A stretch of DNA of 64,000 nt from JABDBL01 sp963845445 (GTDB lineage Bacteria > Cyanobacteriota > Vampirovibrionia > Obscuribacterales > Obscuribacteraceae): contig CAWJSE010000002.1 of the NCBI GenBank assembly GCA_963845445.1, positions 2,604,001-2,668,000 of the forward strand, given 5' to 3'. A program made the translations under genes and the position numbers. The notes under the pieces were generated by a model, which was given only the letters and a program-made list of their open reading frames with translations, had not been told where the DNA came from and searched no databases. Positions 10,145 through 19,161 of the stretch are shown piece after piece; position 1 is the first letter of the stretch, and the number at the start of each line of letters is the position of its first letter.

Positions 10145-12087
10145 ATGACTGACGAAAAACCGAAAAATTTGCCATTGCGTGCCCTGAGATGGCTTATTTA
10201 CGGGCAACCATTAGCAACTCAGCAATACGATTTAATGTGTCTGCGCAAACTTTTAGCTTTGCCTGTATTCTGTTCAGACGCTATTTCTTCTGTTGCCTAT
10301 GGACCGCAACAAATTGTTTTGACTTTATGCTTGGCTGGACTTTGGCTGCCTCAATATAAAGCAGCGTTCGATCAGCATACAAGTCTTATTGCCTCTCTAA
10401 TCGTTTTGGTGCTTTTGCTTGTAACCGTTTCTTATTGGCAAACTATCTTTGCCTACCCAGGGGGTGGGGGTTCTTATACAGTTACTAAAGATAATTTAGG
10501 CACATGGCCAGGGCTTGTTGCCGCTGCGGCATTAATGATTGATTATGTTCTGTGTGTATCTGTGTCAATCGCGTCCGGCATACAAAACCTTAAAGATGTG
10601 CCGCTTTTATCGGGATTAAATATAGAAAATCATTTAGTTCTTTATTGCCTGTGCGGCATTGCGTTTATGACCTGGCTCAATTTGAGAGGACTACGCACGC
10701 CCGGTTTACTTTTCGCTATTCCTGTTTATACGTTTATCGTTATGGCGTATTTAATGCTGATACTAGGGTTAGGCGCAGATTTATTCAGCTGGCCTCTCCA
10801 TAAAGAATTTATCAATCAAGTAGTTCCTCCTCGTGCCGAGACGCATCTTGCCCACACTTTGACTGGTGTCATAGGTCCTATAGGCTTAGCCGTACTGTTA
10901 AGGGCTTTTGCTACAGGCTGCTCTGCTCTTACAGGAATTGAGTGCGTAAGCAATGGCATACCCGCTTTTAAAGAGCCTAGACCAAAAAACGCTGCTCTTA
11001 CTCTCGTATATATGGCGATTATTTTAGGCACTATTTTTGTGGGTGTCTCCATACTTTGCGCAAAATTACATATAGTCTACTGGGAACAGGATGGCGTTAG
11101 TGCACCTGCAATCATAGATCAAATATCCGGAGCAGTATTTTCCAAAACTGGCTCACTTAGTATTTTCTATAATCTCACCCAATTTGCCACAGCCGCCATT
11201 CTATTTGTAGCAGCACAAACATCCTTTGCCGATTTTCCGCGAGTTGCTTCCATGCTAGCTAAAGATGGTTTTATGCCAAGACAATTGACCCAACTCGGCG
11301 ACAGACTGGCATTTGATAACGGCATAATTACCCTAGGCTTCTTATCAGCAATTTTCATTGTGGCTAAGAAAGGCAGCGTCGATCTACTCATTCCATTTTT
11401 TACTATCGGCGTATTTCTTGCTTTCACGATGTCGCAAACTGGCATGATTTGGCATTGGCTCAATCGAAGAGGCAACGGCTGGCAATTAAAACTGGTAATA
11501 AACGGAGCCGGAGCACTTGCTACTTTTATTGTTTTGCTTGATATAGTTATCGAAAAATTTTTCGATGGTGCTTGGCTGGTAATCGTATTAATGGGCATTA
11601 TGCTCTTTCTTTTCACAAAATATCCAGTCATTATAAAAATTTGGCTCTCAGATTAGCTATCACTCCTGAAACATTAAGCGCAGTTCCTCGCCGGAATGCA
11701 GTGCTAGTATTAGTGCAAGGAGTGCATGCCGGCACATTAAAATCTGTCGACTACGCTATGTCAATAAGTCATAGCTGTCAAGCTATATATGTTGAAACGA
11801 ACCCAGATAGGACTGCGGATCTAAACACACAATGGCAAAAATATTTCCCGGAGGTACCTCTTATTGTATTAGCTTCTCCCTATAGGTCCCTGGTGCAACC
11901 CATTATGGACTATCTTGATGAGTTCCAGAAGGAACACCCTGACCAGACAATAACAGTAGTTATTGGCGAATACGTACCGGCTAAGTGGTGGCAATCTCTT
12001 CTGCACGGCAATACGGGGCTTTTGTTAAAATTGGCCTTTCTTACGCGAAACGACGTAATCGTAAGCGATGTGCGTTATAGCGTATAG
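10145..12087 (+). CDS. KimA/YdaO-like APC-superfamily potassium importer, split by a one-base deletion
   Basis: Inner-membrane transporter of about 647 residues. The N-terminus (RWLIYGQPL, then LALPVFCSDAISSVAYGPQQI) and AYPGGGGSYTVTKDNLG match the KimA/YdaO branch of APC permeases, which import K+ with protons. About twelve membrane helices fill residues 40-500. The first frame ends at 11656. One missing base near 11628 joins KYPV to HYKNLALRLAITPE and opens a cytoplasmic universal-stress-like tail (RNAVLVLVQGVHAGTLKSVD to 12087), as in KimA. Start ATG with AGGA upstream. The kdp operon 5 kb away makes a potassium role attractive; the substrate itself is inferred from family. Confidence 0.8.
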
Positions 12088-12676
12088 AGTGCCCAAATAG
12101 CTGATTTTTTTGCCTTTTATAGTCATGTTGCTTTGCTTCCCAATTCAAAATCGCTGAATTAAGCCGAAAGTAGACTGATGTCAAAACTTTTAGAACCCAA
12201 ATGTTTTGCCAGAATCTCAAATGATTGCGCAAATGATTTTGCGACAGTTTCAGTGAGCGTTGCTCGAGACTGGGTGAATCTTAGTGCCGAGTGGGGGAGG
12301 ATTATTGGGGTTGTATGGCTGAGATATTGAATAAGGATTGCTGGCCTTTATCTTTACATTGGTTGGTTTACTCAATTTATGTTTGCCTTTTTCTTTATGT
12401 AGACTTGCGGAGGCCTTTTTACTTCATTGGCAGCAAAAACAGACGGTATTAAATACGATACCAACTTAATTACTACCAATGAGCTGATCAACTTAATCGC
12501 AATTTTCATAAAGCTAGTCCTGTTGCAAAGATATTAAATAGCCTAAATTTCAATTCGCCTATTTTACAGGCACAAGTAGGACAATATTATGACTTTTCTC
12601 ATACATCTTGCAATACTAGGTGCTAATTTAATGGGGCCCTGATTTTCTAGGTAGCCACAAAGTTCATTAAGAGCAA
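12088..12676. other. Long intergenic stretch, possible gene remnant
   Basis: Nearly 590 bases with no supported gene. A short open stretch near 12432-12540 (LAAKTDGIKYDTN and onward) reads like protein but has no start or family and may be a relic. A minus-strand frame at 12041-12232 looks spurious. The promoter of the following beta-barrel gene presumably lies here. Confidence 0.4.
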
Positions 12677-14389
12677 ATGCACACATTTAAATCTCCTGGG
12701 TTCATCTTGATGCTCTCAAGAAACTCGATTATATTACTAACACTTTGCTTCATTATTAGCTTAAAAACACAAGCTGTTTTTGCTCAGCAAACCACCATAA
12801 TCTTGCCAATACATCCAGTTTTTCAAACTCCTAAGACAACCGCTCTCAGCTCAGGAATTTTAGTTCATAACATTCCGGCAGGGCAGAACTCTGGCTCTGG
12901 TCTGACGGCATCAGCAGCATTACCTCAACCGACAACAACTACACTGCCCGCAAATTCTTCAGCCGGAGCAATAACTCTGTCCACACAGCCAGAGACTCTG
13001 CCCTTTAAAGATCCCGAAGCTGCTACTCAAAAGAAAAAATTGAAAGGGCGAGTCATTGTACCGGCCAATCCATATAGAGGTGTGAATAATTCCAGTACCC
13101 CCTTTGCACCAGAGGGTACATTGCGTCGAGGTTTGCCCGCTCCTCTTGATCCAGTATTTCCCAGTACTGAATATGTTGGTATAGCCAGCCAGATACAAAT
13201 TGGTATTCCAGATCAAGACCCAATGTTCCCTCTGGAAAAAGCTATTTATAAAGCCTGTCCTCTTCTGGCTGAGTATAGAATTAAAATATATGGTTGGGCC
13301 AATCCCGGTGTCGATTACAGTACATCTCGCAGGGCAAATACACCTTTATCCTATTTTGCTGTTCCCAATCATATAGAGATGGATCAACTGGTTTATCGCG
13401 CTGAACGGATACCAGATACGGTGCAAAATGAACATATGGATTGGGGATTTCGCACTACTTGGCTTTATGGTATCGATTATCGCTGGACAAATTCTGAAGG
13501 CTGGTACCCAGCCAGCAATGAGCTGTTGAAGCACAATCAACTTTACGGACTGGATCCAGTTGAGCTTTACAGTTTGCTTTATATACCAAAAGTTGCTCAA
13601 GGCATGGTACTCAAATTTGGCCGTTTTATTTCGCCGCCAGATATTGAAGCACAATTAGCACCAGATAATTATTTGTGGACTCATTCATTAATGTTTGACT
13701 ACGATTGCTATACACAAACAGGGCTGCTAGCCAGTATTAAGCTTAATGAATCATGGATGGTGCAAGCTGGTATTACTGCTGGCGCAGATATTGCTCCTTG
13801 GGCCAAATCGGCAATTCCAACAGCATCGTTACTTCTTCGCTGGCAAGCACATAATAATAAAGACATGCTTTATGGTGGCTGCAATTCGATCAACAATGGA
13901 CAGTTCAGATTGTATGGAGAGCACGACAACTTGCAGCAATTCAATCTCACCTGGTTTCACAGATTTAATAGACGATTCCATGTGGCTACAGAAGGTTATT
14001 TTCTCTATACGTTCAACGCTCTTCAGGGTGGAACAGTAAACAATGGTCCGCCCAGAAACTTCGATACACTCACAGGACCAGGCAAGATTATGCCGGGTTT
14101 TTCCGATGCTGCTGGCATAGTCAGTTATTGGAATTATAAAGTTACTGACCGAGATTATATTTCACTTCGCCCCATAGATTACCTGCTTGATCCTAGAGGT
14201 TGGCGATCGGGCTTTCCCGGATATTATTCGAGCTGGACTATTGGCTGGATACATCGCTTTAGCGATTTACTTACTTTTCGTCCAGAAATTAGATACGAGC
14301 GGGCATTGGATAACTACAGCGCTCCGTGGAATAATGGACAACGCAGATATCAATTTACAATCGGTGCTGACTTTATTCAAAGATTCTAG
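12677..14389 (+). CDS. Outer-membrane beta-barrel protein, BBP2/OmpL-like family
   Basis: 570 residues. An N-terminal signal peptide (hydrophobic ILLTLCFIIS, cleavage after AVFA) is followed by a low-complexity Thr/Pro/Ala linker (about 40-140) and a long barrel domain (about 190-570). The barrel has many aromatic alternating strands (GWANPGVDYS, MVLKFGRFISPPDIEA, GIDYRWTNSEGWYP) and ends in the C-terminal Phe typical of outer-membrane proteins (FTIGADFIQRF). This matches the putative beta-barrel porin-2 family. It heads a same-strand set of four exported proteins (spacings 23, 25 and 17 bases) and is probably cotranscribed with them. Substrate unknown. Confidence 0.8.
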   Translation: MHTFKSPGFILMLSRNSIILLTLCFIISLKTQAVFAQQTTIILPIHPVFQTPKTTALSSGILVHNIPAGQNSGSGLTASAALPQPTTTTLPANSSAGAITLSTQPETLPFKDPEAATQKKKLKGRVIVPANPYRGVNNSSTPFAPEGTLRRGLPAPLDPVFPSTEYVGIASQIQIGIPDQDPMFPLEKAIYKACPLLAEYRIKIYGWANPGVDYSTSRRANTPLSYFAVPNHIEMDQLVYRAERIPDTVQNEHMDWGFRTTWLYGIDYRWTNSEGWYPASNELLKHNQLYGLDPVELYSLLYIPKVAQGMVLKFGRFISPPDIEAQLAPDNYLWTHSLMFDYDCYTQTGLLASIKLNESWMVQAGITAGADIAPWAKSAIPTASLLLRWQAHNNKDMLYGGCNSINNGQFRLYGEHDNLQQFNLTWFHRFNRRFHVATEGYFLYTFNALQGGTVNNGPPRNFDTLTGPGKIMPGFSDAAGIVSYWNYKVTDRDYISLRPIDYLLDPRGWRSGFPGYYSSWTIGWIHRFSDLLTFRPEIRYERALDNYSAPWNNGQRRYQFTIGADFIQRF

Positions 14390-14412
14390 ATAAAAATACT
14401 TATGCACAAACT

Positions 14413-14868
14413 ATGAAAAATATTTATATCGTCAGTCTAAATGTCATACTTATCAGCACATTGATGCTTAAACCCAGTTCCGCCGATTCAGGCACGCTAA
14501 AAACAGTCGGCAAGGTATCTATATGTGCAACTAGTATAGCTGCCGGTACTGTGGTGGGAACACCCATTGCCATGGTGCGAAAAGCTGGTAGCCAATATGT
14601 GGATTGCGTAAAGGAATTTAAGAAGGACAGCAATGCTTTCAAATTTTGGGGAGCAGGCTGCTCTGTTCCGGTAGCTGTGGTTTCAGGATTGATAAAGGGA
14701 CCTGTCTATAGTGCTAAAAATGCAATCCGCTATTCAACCGATAAGCCTTTTGGCAAAGATGCCTTTAGCTTGGGCAAATTAGAAGACAATGCATCCGCAA
14801 CTACGAAAACAAATATTCGGACAGACATGGATAAACCGGAATCTCAACCCTGGGGAACACCAAGATGA
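14413..14868 (+). CDS. Exported protein, paralogue of the 16.1-kb gene
   Basis: 151 residues with a signal peptide (IVSLNVILISTLML, cleavage near SSADS). The mature part has hydrophobic segments AAGTVVGTPIAMVRKAG and CSVPVAVVSGLIKGP, then a C-terminal FGKDAFSLGKLED motif. The order of GTP-hydrophobic-VRK, Cys-Pro-hydrophobic and FxKDxxSxGKL is shared with the protein at 16123-16614, so the two are paralogues. No known family. It lies between the BBP2 barrel and the propeller protein, with short gaps. Confidence 0.7.
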   Translation: MKNIYIVSLNVILISTLMLKPSSADSGTLKTVGKVSICATSIAAGTVVGTPIAMVRKAGSQYVDCVKEFKKDSNAFKFWGAGCSVPVAVVSGLIKGPVYSAKNAIRYSTDKPFGKDAFSLGKLEDNASATTKTNIRTDMDKPESQPWGTPR

Positions 14869-14893
14869 ACAGCTATGCACTTAGGACTTAATA

Positions 14894-16105
14894 ATGAAGA
14901 AAATGATTTTCATAGCGATCACACTGGCATTTATCTTCAACGCCTATCAGGCGCAATCAGCTGAAACCTTCAATATAACTCAGGCAACACAACCACGTAT
15001 TGCCGCAGATACTGCCAAAAACATACATGCAGTTTTTGAAGGCTATACCCAAGACTCAGACCGTAAACAAATTCTCTATTCTAAAAGCACTGATATGGGC
15101 CACAGCTGGACGTCGCCTTTAAACATTTCCAGAACTAGCCGCATATCAACCAAACCAGCCATCGCTCTTGAAGACAGCGGAGCCATAGATGTTGTATGGC
15201 GTGATACAGTCTCCGGTGAATTACATCCAGATATCTTTTTCACCAGATCTGCCGATGGTGGAAGGACTTGGACTAAAGCATTGGACATTTCGCATACCAC
15301 CGGTATCTGCACTGAACCCGCTATTGCCACCGGCCCTGATAATTCAATCCATGTAGTTTGGGTGGACACAAGACCACGCGATGGTCGACCCGATATTTTT
15401 TACTCCTGTTCTACTGATGGCAAAAGCTGGTCACCTTGTGAGAGTATTAGTCCCACACCAGGAATTTCAAGTGAGCCCACCATTGTTGCCTGCCACGATG
15501 GTGTCATTCACTGTGCCTGGCTGGACACCAGTTCTGGTGAAGAGCGCCCAGACATTTTTTATACCCGAAAAATAAATCTTGCCTGGACAGCACCTATAGA
15601 TGTAAGCAATAGTCCAAGAATATCAGACCATCCATGGCTGGCTTGTGGCGCCAGCGGAAAAATATTTTTATGTTGGGTGGATAATTCTCAAAAGATCAAT
15701 GCTGCTGATATTTGGTGCGCAATTGGCAAAAATGGACAATTTGCTAAACCAATCAATATTTCAGATACGCCCGGGGTGTCCAGCCAACCGATAGTCATTG
15801 CGGATAGACAAGGTCGTGTGGCAGTTGTTTGGTCTGATACAAGTTTGAAACGATCAAAGCCAGATATATTCGGCAGAGCATCAACAGATAATGGCGATGA
15901 CTTTACCAACGTTCTCTATATCACCAGCACAGAAGATATTTCCAAACATCCATCAGCCACTTTTGTTGGCGATAAGATGATTGTGGTTTGGGAAGAAGTG
16001 ACAGGATTTATTAGTATGGTTAAAGCAACAGCAGTTACTCTGAAAAACATATCTACGGGCCCTGTGGATCAAGTTAATCCGACCATTCATAGAGTTAATA
16101 GGTAA
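14894..16105 (+). CDS. Secreted BNR/Asp-box beta-propeller (sialidase-like fold)
   Basis: 403 residues with a signal peptide (FIAITLAFIFNAYQAQSA). About six similar blades of roughly 55 residues each contain an Asp-box (STDMGHSW, SADGGRTW, STDGKSW and degenerate copies). They also repeat the signatures ISxTxGIxxxPAI and VVWxDTxxGExxPDIFFTRS. Asp-box propellers occur in sialidases and many other exported binding proteins. The catalytic Arg triad and Tyr of true sialidases cannot be confirmed by eye, so this is best treated as a propeller of unknown activity. It sits between the two paralogous small exported proteins. Confidence 0.8.
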   Translation: MKKMIFIAITLAFIFNAYQAQSAETFNITQATQPRIAADTAKNIHAVFEGYTQDSDRKQILYSKSTDMGHSWTSPLNISRTSRISTKPAIALEDSGAIDVVWRDTVSGELHPDIFFTRSADGGRTWTKALDISHTTGICTEPAIATGPDNSIHVVWVDTRPRDGRPDIFYSCSTDGKSWSPCESISPTPGISSEPTIVACHDGVIHCAWLDTSSGEERPDIFYTRKINLAWTAPIDVSNSPRISDHPWLACGASGKIFLCWVDNSQKINAADIWCAIGKNGQFAKPINISDTPGVSSQPIVIADRQGRVAVVWSDTSLKRSKPDIFGRASTDNGDDFTNVLYITSTEDISKHPSATFVGDKMIVVWEEVTGFISMVKATAVTLKNISTGPVDQVNPTIHRVNR

Positions 16106-16122
16106 AGCAAGGGCATTAATTT

Positions 16123-16614
16123 ATGACAAACAATAAATTCATATTTTTACTATTCACTCTTGCTGTAATTTGTATTGGTCCAAGCTGGGCCGCTGACAGC
16201 ACTTCAGCCTCGCCAGGTTTGAGCGACGCTGCTGGTGGCACTAGCACAATAAATCCGCCCGAAATAAGCACTGACAATATATCACAAGCCAGTAATTCAT
16301 CTACAGTCAAAACTAACCAGGCGATAAAAGCTACTCTGCCCAAAAAAGTATTTAGCATCGCTACAGCACTGTTTGTCGGTACACCAGTCTGCATTGTTCG
16401 CCGCACTAAATACGAAGAATGGTACGGTGTCAAAGGACTAATCGGAGATTCTAATAACAAGTGCAAAAAGCTATTGGCAGGGATTGTGTGGCTTCCGTGT
16501 GCAGTCATTTGCGGGACTGGAGAAGCACCCTTCGATGCAGTAGCTAATGGACTTATGTACCCTGCCTTTAGCAAAGATCAATTAAGCCAGGGAAAGTTGA
16601 TACAAAATAATTAG
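16123..16614 (+). CDS. Exported protein, paralogue of the 14.4-kb gene
   Basis: 163 residues with a signal peptide (FLLFTLAVICIGPSWA, cleavage before ADS), a Ser/Thr-rich linker and a domain resembling the 14413-14868 product. Shared elements are ALFVGTPVCIVRRTKYEEW, LPCAVICGTGEAPFDA and FSKDQLSQGKL. It closes the four-gene exported set. Function unknown; the duplication around the propeller gene suggests the three act together at the cell surface. Confidence 0.7.
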   Translation: MTNNKFIFLLFTLAVICIGPSWAADSTSASPGLSDAAGGTSTINPPEISTDNISQASNSSTVKTNQAIKATLPKKVFSIATALFVGTPVCIVRRTKYEEWYGVKGLIGDSNNKCKKLLAGIVWLPCAVICGTGEAPFDAVANGLMYPAFSKDQLSQGKLIQNN

Positions 16615-16638
16615 CAAAATCAAGCGAATCGCTAATAT

Positions 16639-16872
16639 TTATTTACCTTTAGTGGGCGCTTTTGCGTGCTGTGAGCTCGGTTGCTTAGTAGAAGACTTAG
16701 CAGCGGGCTTAGTCTTGTTATGCGCGCCAACACCCAGTCCCGTCATCGTATTGCTATATACTGGCGCAGGCTCAGCGCTGGCCGGTAAAACAATATCCGG
16801 CAGATTTAAACCAATACAAATGCTGCTCAATAATAATTTTGCTACGCTGTTAAAATACATTCTCAACCACAT
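16639..16872 (-). CDS. Small exported Lys/Ser/Ala-rich protein (possible)
   Basis: 77 codons from an ATG. A hydrophobic segment (VAKLLLSSICIGLNL) is followed by ASA, a likely signal-peptidase site. A basic Lys/Ser/Ala/Pro-rich tail (KTKPAAKSSTKQPSS region) follows. No clear ribosome-binding site; the second Met at codon 5 may be the start. It converges with the exported-protein set. The overlapping plus-strand frame has no start signal or recognisable content, so this strand is preferred. Confidence 0.45.
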   Translation of the reverse strand: MWLRMYFNSVAKLLLSSICIGLNLPDIVLPASAEPAPVYSNTMTGLGVGAHNKTKPAAKSSTKQPSSQHAKAPTKGK

Positions 16873-17122
16873 AACTGAATGTTATCATAACCGGATCTCC
16901 ACCACTAATGATCTCACCCCGCACCATATTCAGTTGTATCACAGAAATTTCATTTATACTTCTGAGCCGAGCTTCTTCAGCAGAGTAACTTAATATTCAA
17001 TACTGGCATCTATTTTCTGAGTCATTGCGATATGAGATCTTTATGACCACTTTACACTTGCTAAAATGAGAATGCATAGAATCATCCCTAACCATAACTT
17101 AAGCGGAGCTAAATTTACAGTA

Positions 17123-17215
17123 ATGTCTATCATTGATGATCTCTTATATGCCACCGTCACAATAGTATTTTTTATACTGAGTGCCCTCTATACTTATGGC
17201 TGCGAGCGCATTTAG
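17123..17215 (+). CDS. Tiny kdp-associated membrane protein
   Basis: A 30-residue frame (ATG to TAG) with one hydrophobic helix (LLYATVTIVFFILSALY) ending in YGCERI. Short membrane proteins ending in a GCER/FCDR-like motif are often found just upstream of kdpF/kdpA in other genomes, and I assign it by that pattern and position. It lies 27 bases before kdpF on the same strand. Too short for default gene calling. A role as an accessory Kdp subunit is inference. Confidence 0.6.
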   Translation: MSIIDDLLYATVTIVFFILSALYTYGCERI

Positions 17216-17242
17216 ATAATTAGCTATATAAGCGCGGGGTAA

Positions 17243-17338
17243 TTGAAATTGCAAGTTGAATATTTGTTAGTCGCCTTTGTAGCAATTGCTTTGGGCATCT
17301 ATCTTTTTTATGCTTTACTGTTTCCAGAAAAATTTTAA
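17243..17338 (+). CDS. kdpF: KdpF, small subunit of the potassium-transporting ATPase
   Basis: 31 residues from a TTG, preceded by CGGGG. One transmembrane helix (VAFVAIALGIYLFYALL) ends in LLFPEKF, the hallmark C-terminus of KdpF. It stops 9 bases before the kdpA ATG. KdpF stabilises the KdpABC complex in the inner membrane. The frame is missed at ordinary length cut-offs but matches family length and position exactly. An alternative TTG start lies two codons downstream (17249). Confidence 0.85.
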   Translation: MKLQVEYLLVAFVAIALGIYLFYALLFPEKF

Positions 17339-17347
17339 GGACAAGCA

Positions 17348-19138
17348 ATGACTTTAATAGGCTACATCCAAATAGTACTTTACTGCTTGGTCCTATTACT
17401 CCTTACTAAACCTTTGGGTGTTTATATGGCACGGGTTATGGAGGGAGAGAAAACGCCGCTTGCACCGCTCTTAGGGCCGTTAGAGCGCTTAATTTATAAG
17501 TTTTCTGGCATAAAGCCGGATGAAGAAATGCACTGGTCAACGTACGCCTATGCCCTTTTAGCATTCTCTCTTGTTGGCGCACTCTTTACTTATATTATTT
17601 TACGTTTGCAAGGAATTTTACCTTGCAATCCAATGGGTTTCTCTACTGCTGCAGCACCGAGCTATGCCACAGCAATGACTGCCGATCTTGCTTTTAACAC
17701 AGCCATGTCCTTTACTACCAATACTAATTGGCAAAGTTATAGCGGTGAAAGTACAATGTCCTACCTTTCACAAATGCTAGCACTTGCCTATCATAATTGG
17801 GTTTCAGCAGCATCGGGACTATCAGTATGCGCGGCACTTATTCGTGGCTTCAGTCGACGCTCAGTTCAGACTGTCGGCAACTTTTGGAAAGATCTTGTCC
17901 GCAGTCTTTTATATATATTTTTTCCAATAATGCTTTTTTATTCTCTCTTTCTTATTTCACAAGGAGTGGTGCAAAATTTTTCACCTTACACGATCGCTTC
18001 AAACATCGAAGGGCAAAAACAAATTATTCCGCAAGGACCTGTTGCCTCGCAAGAAGCAATAAAAATGCTTGGCATCAATGGCGGCGGTTTCTTTAATGCC
18101 AACAGCGCTCATCCATTCGAGAATCCCACGCCATTTTGCAATTTTATTGAAATGCTCTCGATATTTATTATTCCCGCCGGACTAACATATATGTTTGGCA
18201 AGATGGTTAAAGACACACGTCAGGGTTGGTCCCTTTTAAGTACCATGTTCATCATTTTCATTATCGGCGTTATCATTTGTTATTACTCTGAAAGCCTTGG
18301 CAACCCCAACATAGGCGCCCAGAACGTTGAGACTTCAATTAAAATTTTAGGCGATCTTGGTGGCAACATGGAAGGCAAAGAAGTACGCTTTGGTTTAGCC
18401 AACTCGACTCTATTTGCCACAATTACCTCAGCCGCCAGCTGCGGCGCAGTAAATTGCATGCACGATTCCCTTACACCCCTAGGTGGACTGATACCTTTGC
18501 TCAACATACAACTGGGCGAAATCGTATTTGGCGGTGTTGGCTCTGGTCTTTACGGTATGCTTGTTTTCGCTATTCTCACTGTTTTCATTGCTGGCTTAAT
18601 GGTGGGTCGCACTCCTGAGTATGTCGGTAAAAAGATAGAACAAAAAGATGTAAAAATGGCAATGCTTTTTGTTCTCGCTGCATCTTTTTCCATCCTTATT
18701 TTCACTGCCATAGGGAGTGTGTGCGAACTGCCCGTTAAGAGCCCTTTAAACCCTCCAGGAGCCACTTATAACAACGTAAACAATGCTGGTCCACACGGTT
18801 TCTCAGAAATACTTTACTGCTTTTCTTCCTGCACAGGCAACAACGGTTCAGCCTTTGCTGGACTAACCTCTAATACACCCTTCTACAATGTAGCAAGTGG
18901 CTTAGCTATGCTCGCCGGACGCTTTTTAATGATGATTCCTATTTTGGCTCTTGCTGGTTCTCTTGCCCAAAAAAAATATGTGCCTCCATCTAAAGGTACT
19001 TTCCCTACGCACACATGGTTGTTTGTCGGATTAATAATCAGCATCATTCTAATCGTTGGCGCTTTGACGTTTTTCCCGGCTTTAACGCTTGGACCTATAG
19101 TCGAGCATTTTATAATGCATACTACAAAAGTATTTTAA
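17348..19138 (+). CDS. kdpA: KdpA, potassium-channel-like subunit of the Kdp ATPase
   Basis: 596 residues, normal for KdpA, with about ten membrane helices. It binds and conducts K+ in the KdpFABC high-affinity uptake pump. The four pore-loop regions are visible: TNTNWQSYSGE, NGGGFFNANSAHPFENP, FGGVGSGLYGM and FAGLTSNTPFYN. ATG start with AAGGA upstream. It is followed after 23 bases by kdpB. The frame is intact. Confidence 0.97.
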   Translation: MTLIGYIQIVLYCLVLLLLTKPLGVYMARVMEGEKTPLAPLLGPLERLIYKFSGIKPDEEMHWSTYAYALLAFSLVGALFTYIILRLQGILPCNPMGFSTAAAPSYATAMTADLAFNTAMSFTTNTNWQSYSGESTMSYLSQMLALAYHNWVSAASGLSVCAALIRGFSRRSVQTVGNFWKDLVRSLLYIFFPIMLFYSLFLISQGVVQNFSPYTIASNIEGQKQIIPQGPVASQEAIKMLGINGGGFFNANSAHPFENPTPFCNFIEMLSIFIIPAGLTYMFGKMVKDTRQGWSLLSTMFIIFIIGVIICYYSESLGNPNIGAQNVETSIKILGDLGGNMEGKEVRFGLANSTLFATITSAASCGAVNCMHDSLTPLGGLIPLLNIQLGEIVFGGVGSGLYGMLVFAILTVFIAGLMVGRTPEYVGKKIEQKDVKMAMLFVLAASFSILIFTAIGSVCELPVKSPLNPPGATYNNVNNAGPHGFSEILYCFSSCTGNNGSAFAGLTSNTPFYNVASGLAMLAGRFLMMIPILALAGSLAQKKYVPPSKGTFPTHTWLFVGLIISIILIVGALTFFPALTLGPIVEHFIMHTTKVF

Positions 19139-19161
19139 ATGAGTGAGAACAAGAAATAGCA

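Noticed and set aside
12041..12232. 63-codon minus-strand frame after the KimA-like gene
   Set aside because: No start signal and overlap with the repaired KimA-like C-terminus.
16652..16993. 113-codon plus-strand frame
   Set aside because: Overlaps a minus-strand frame with a signal peptide; its own composition and start are poor.
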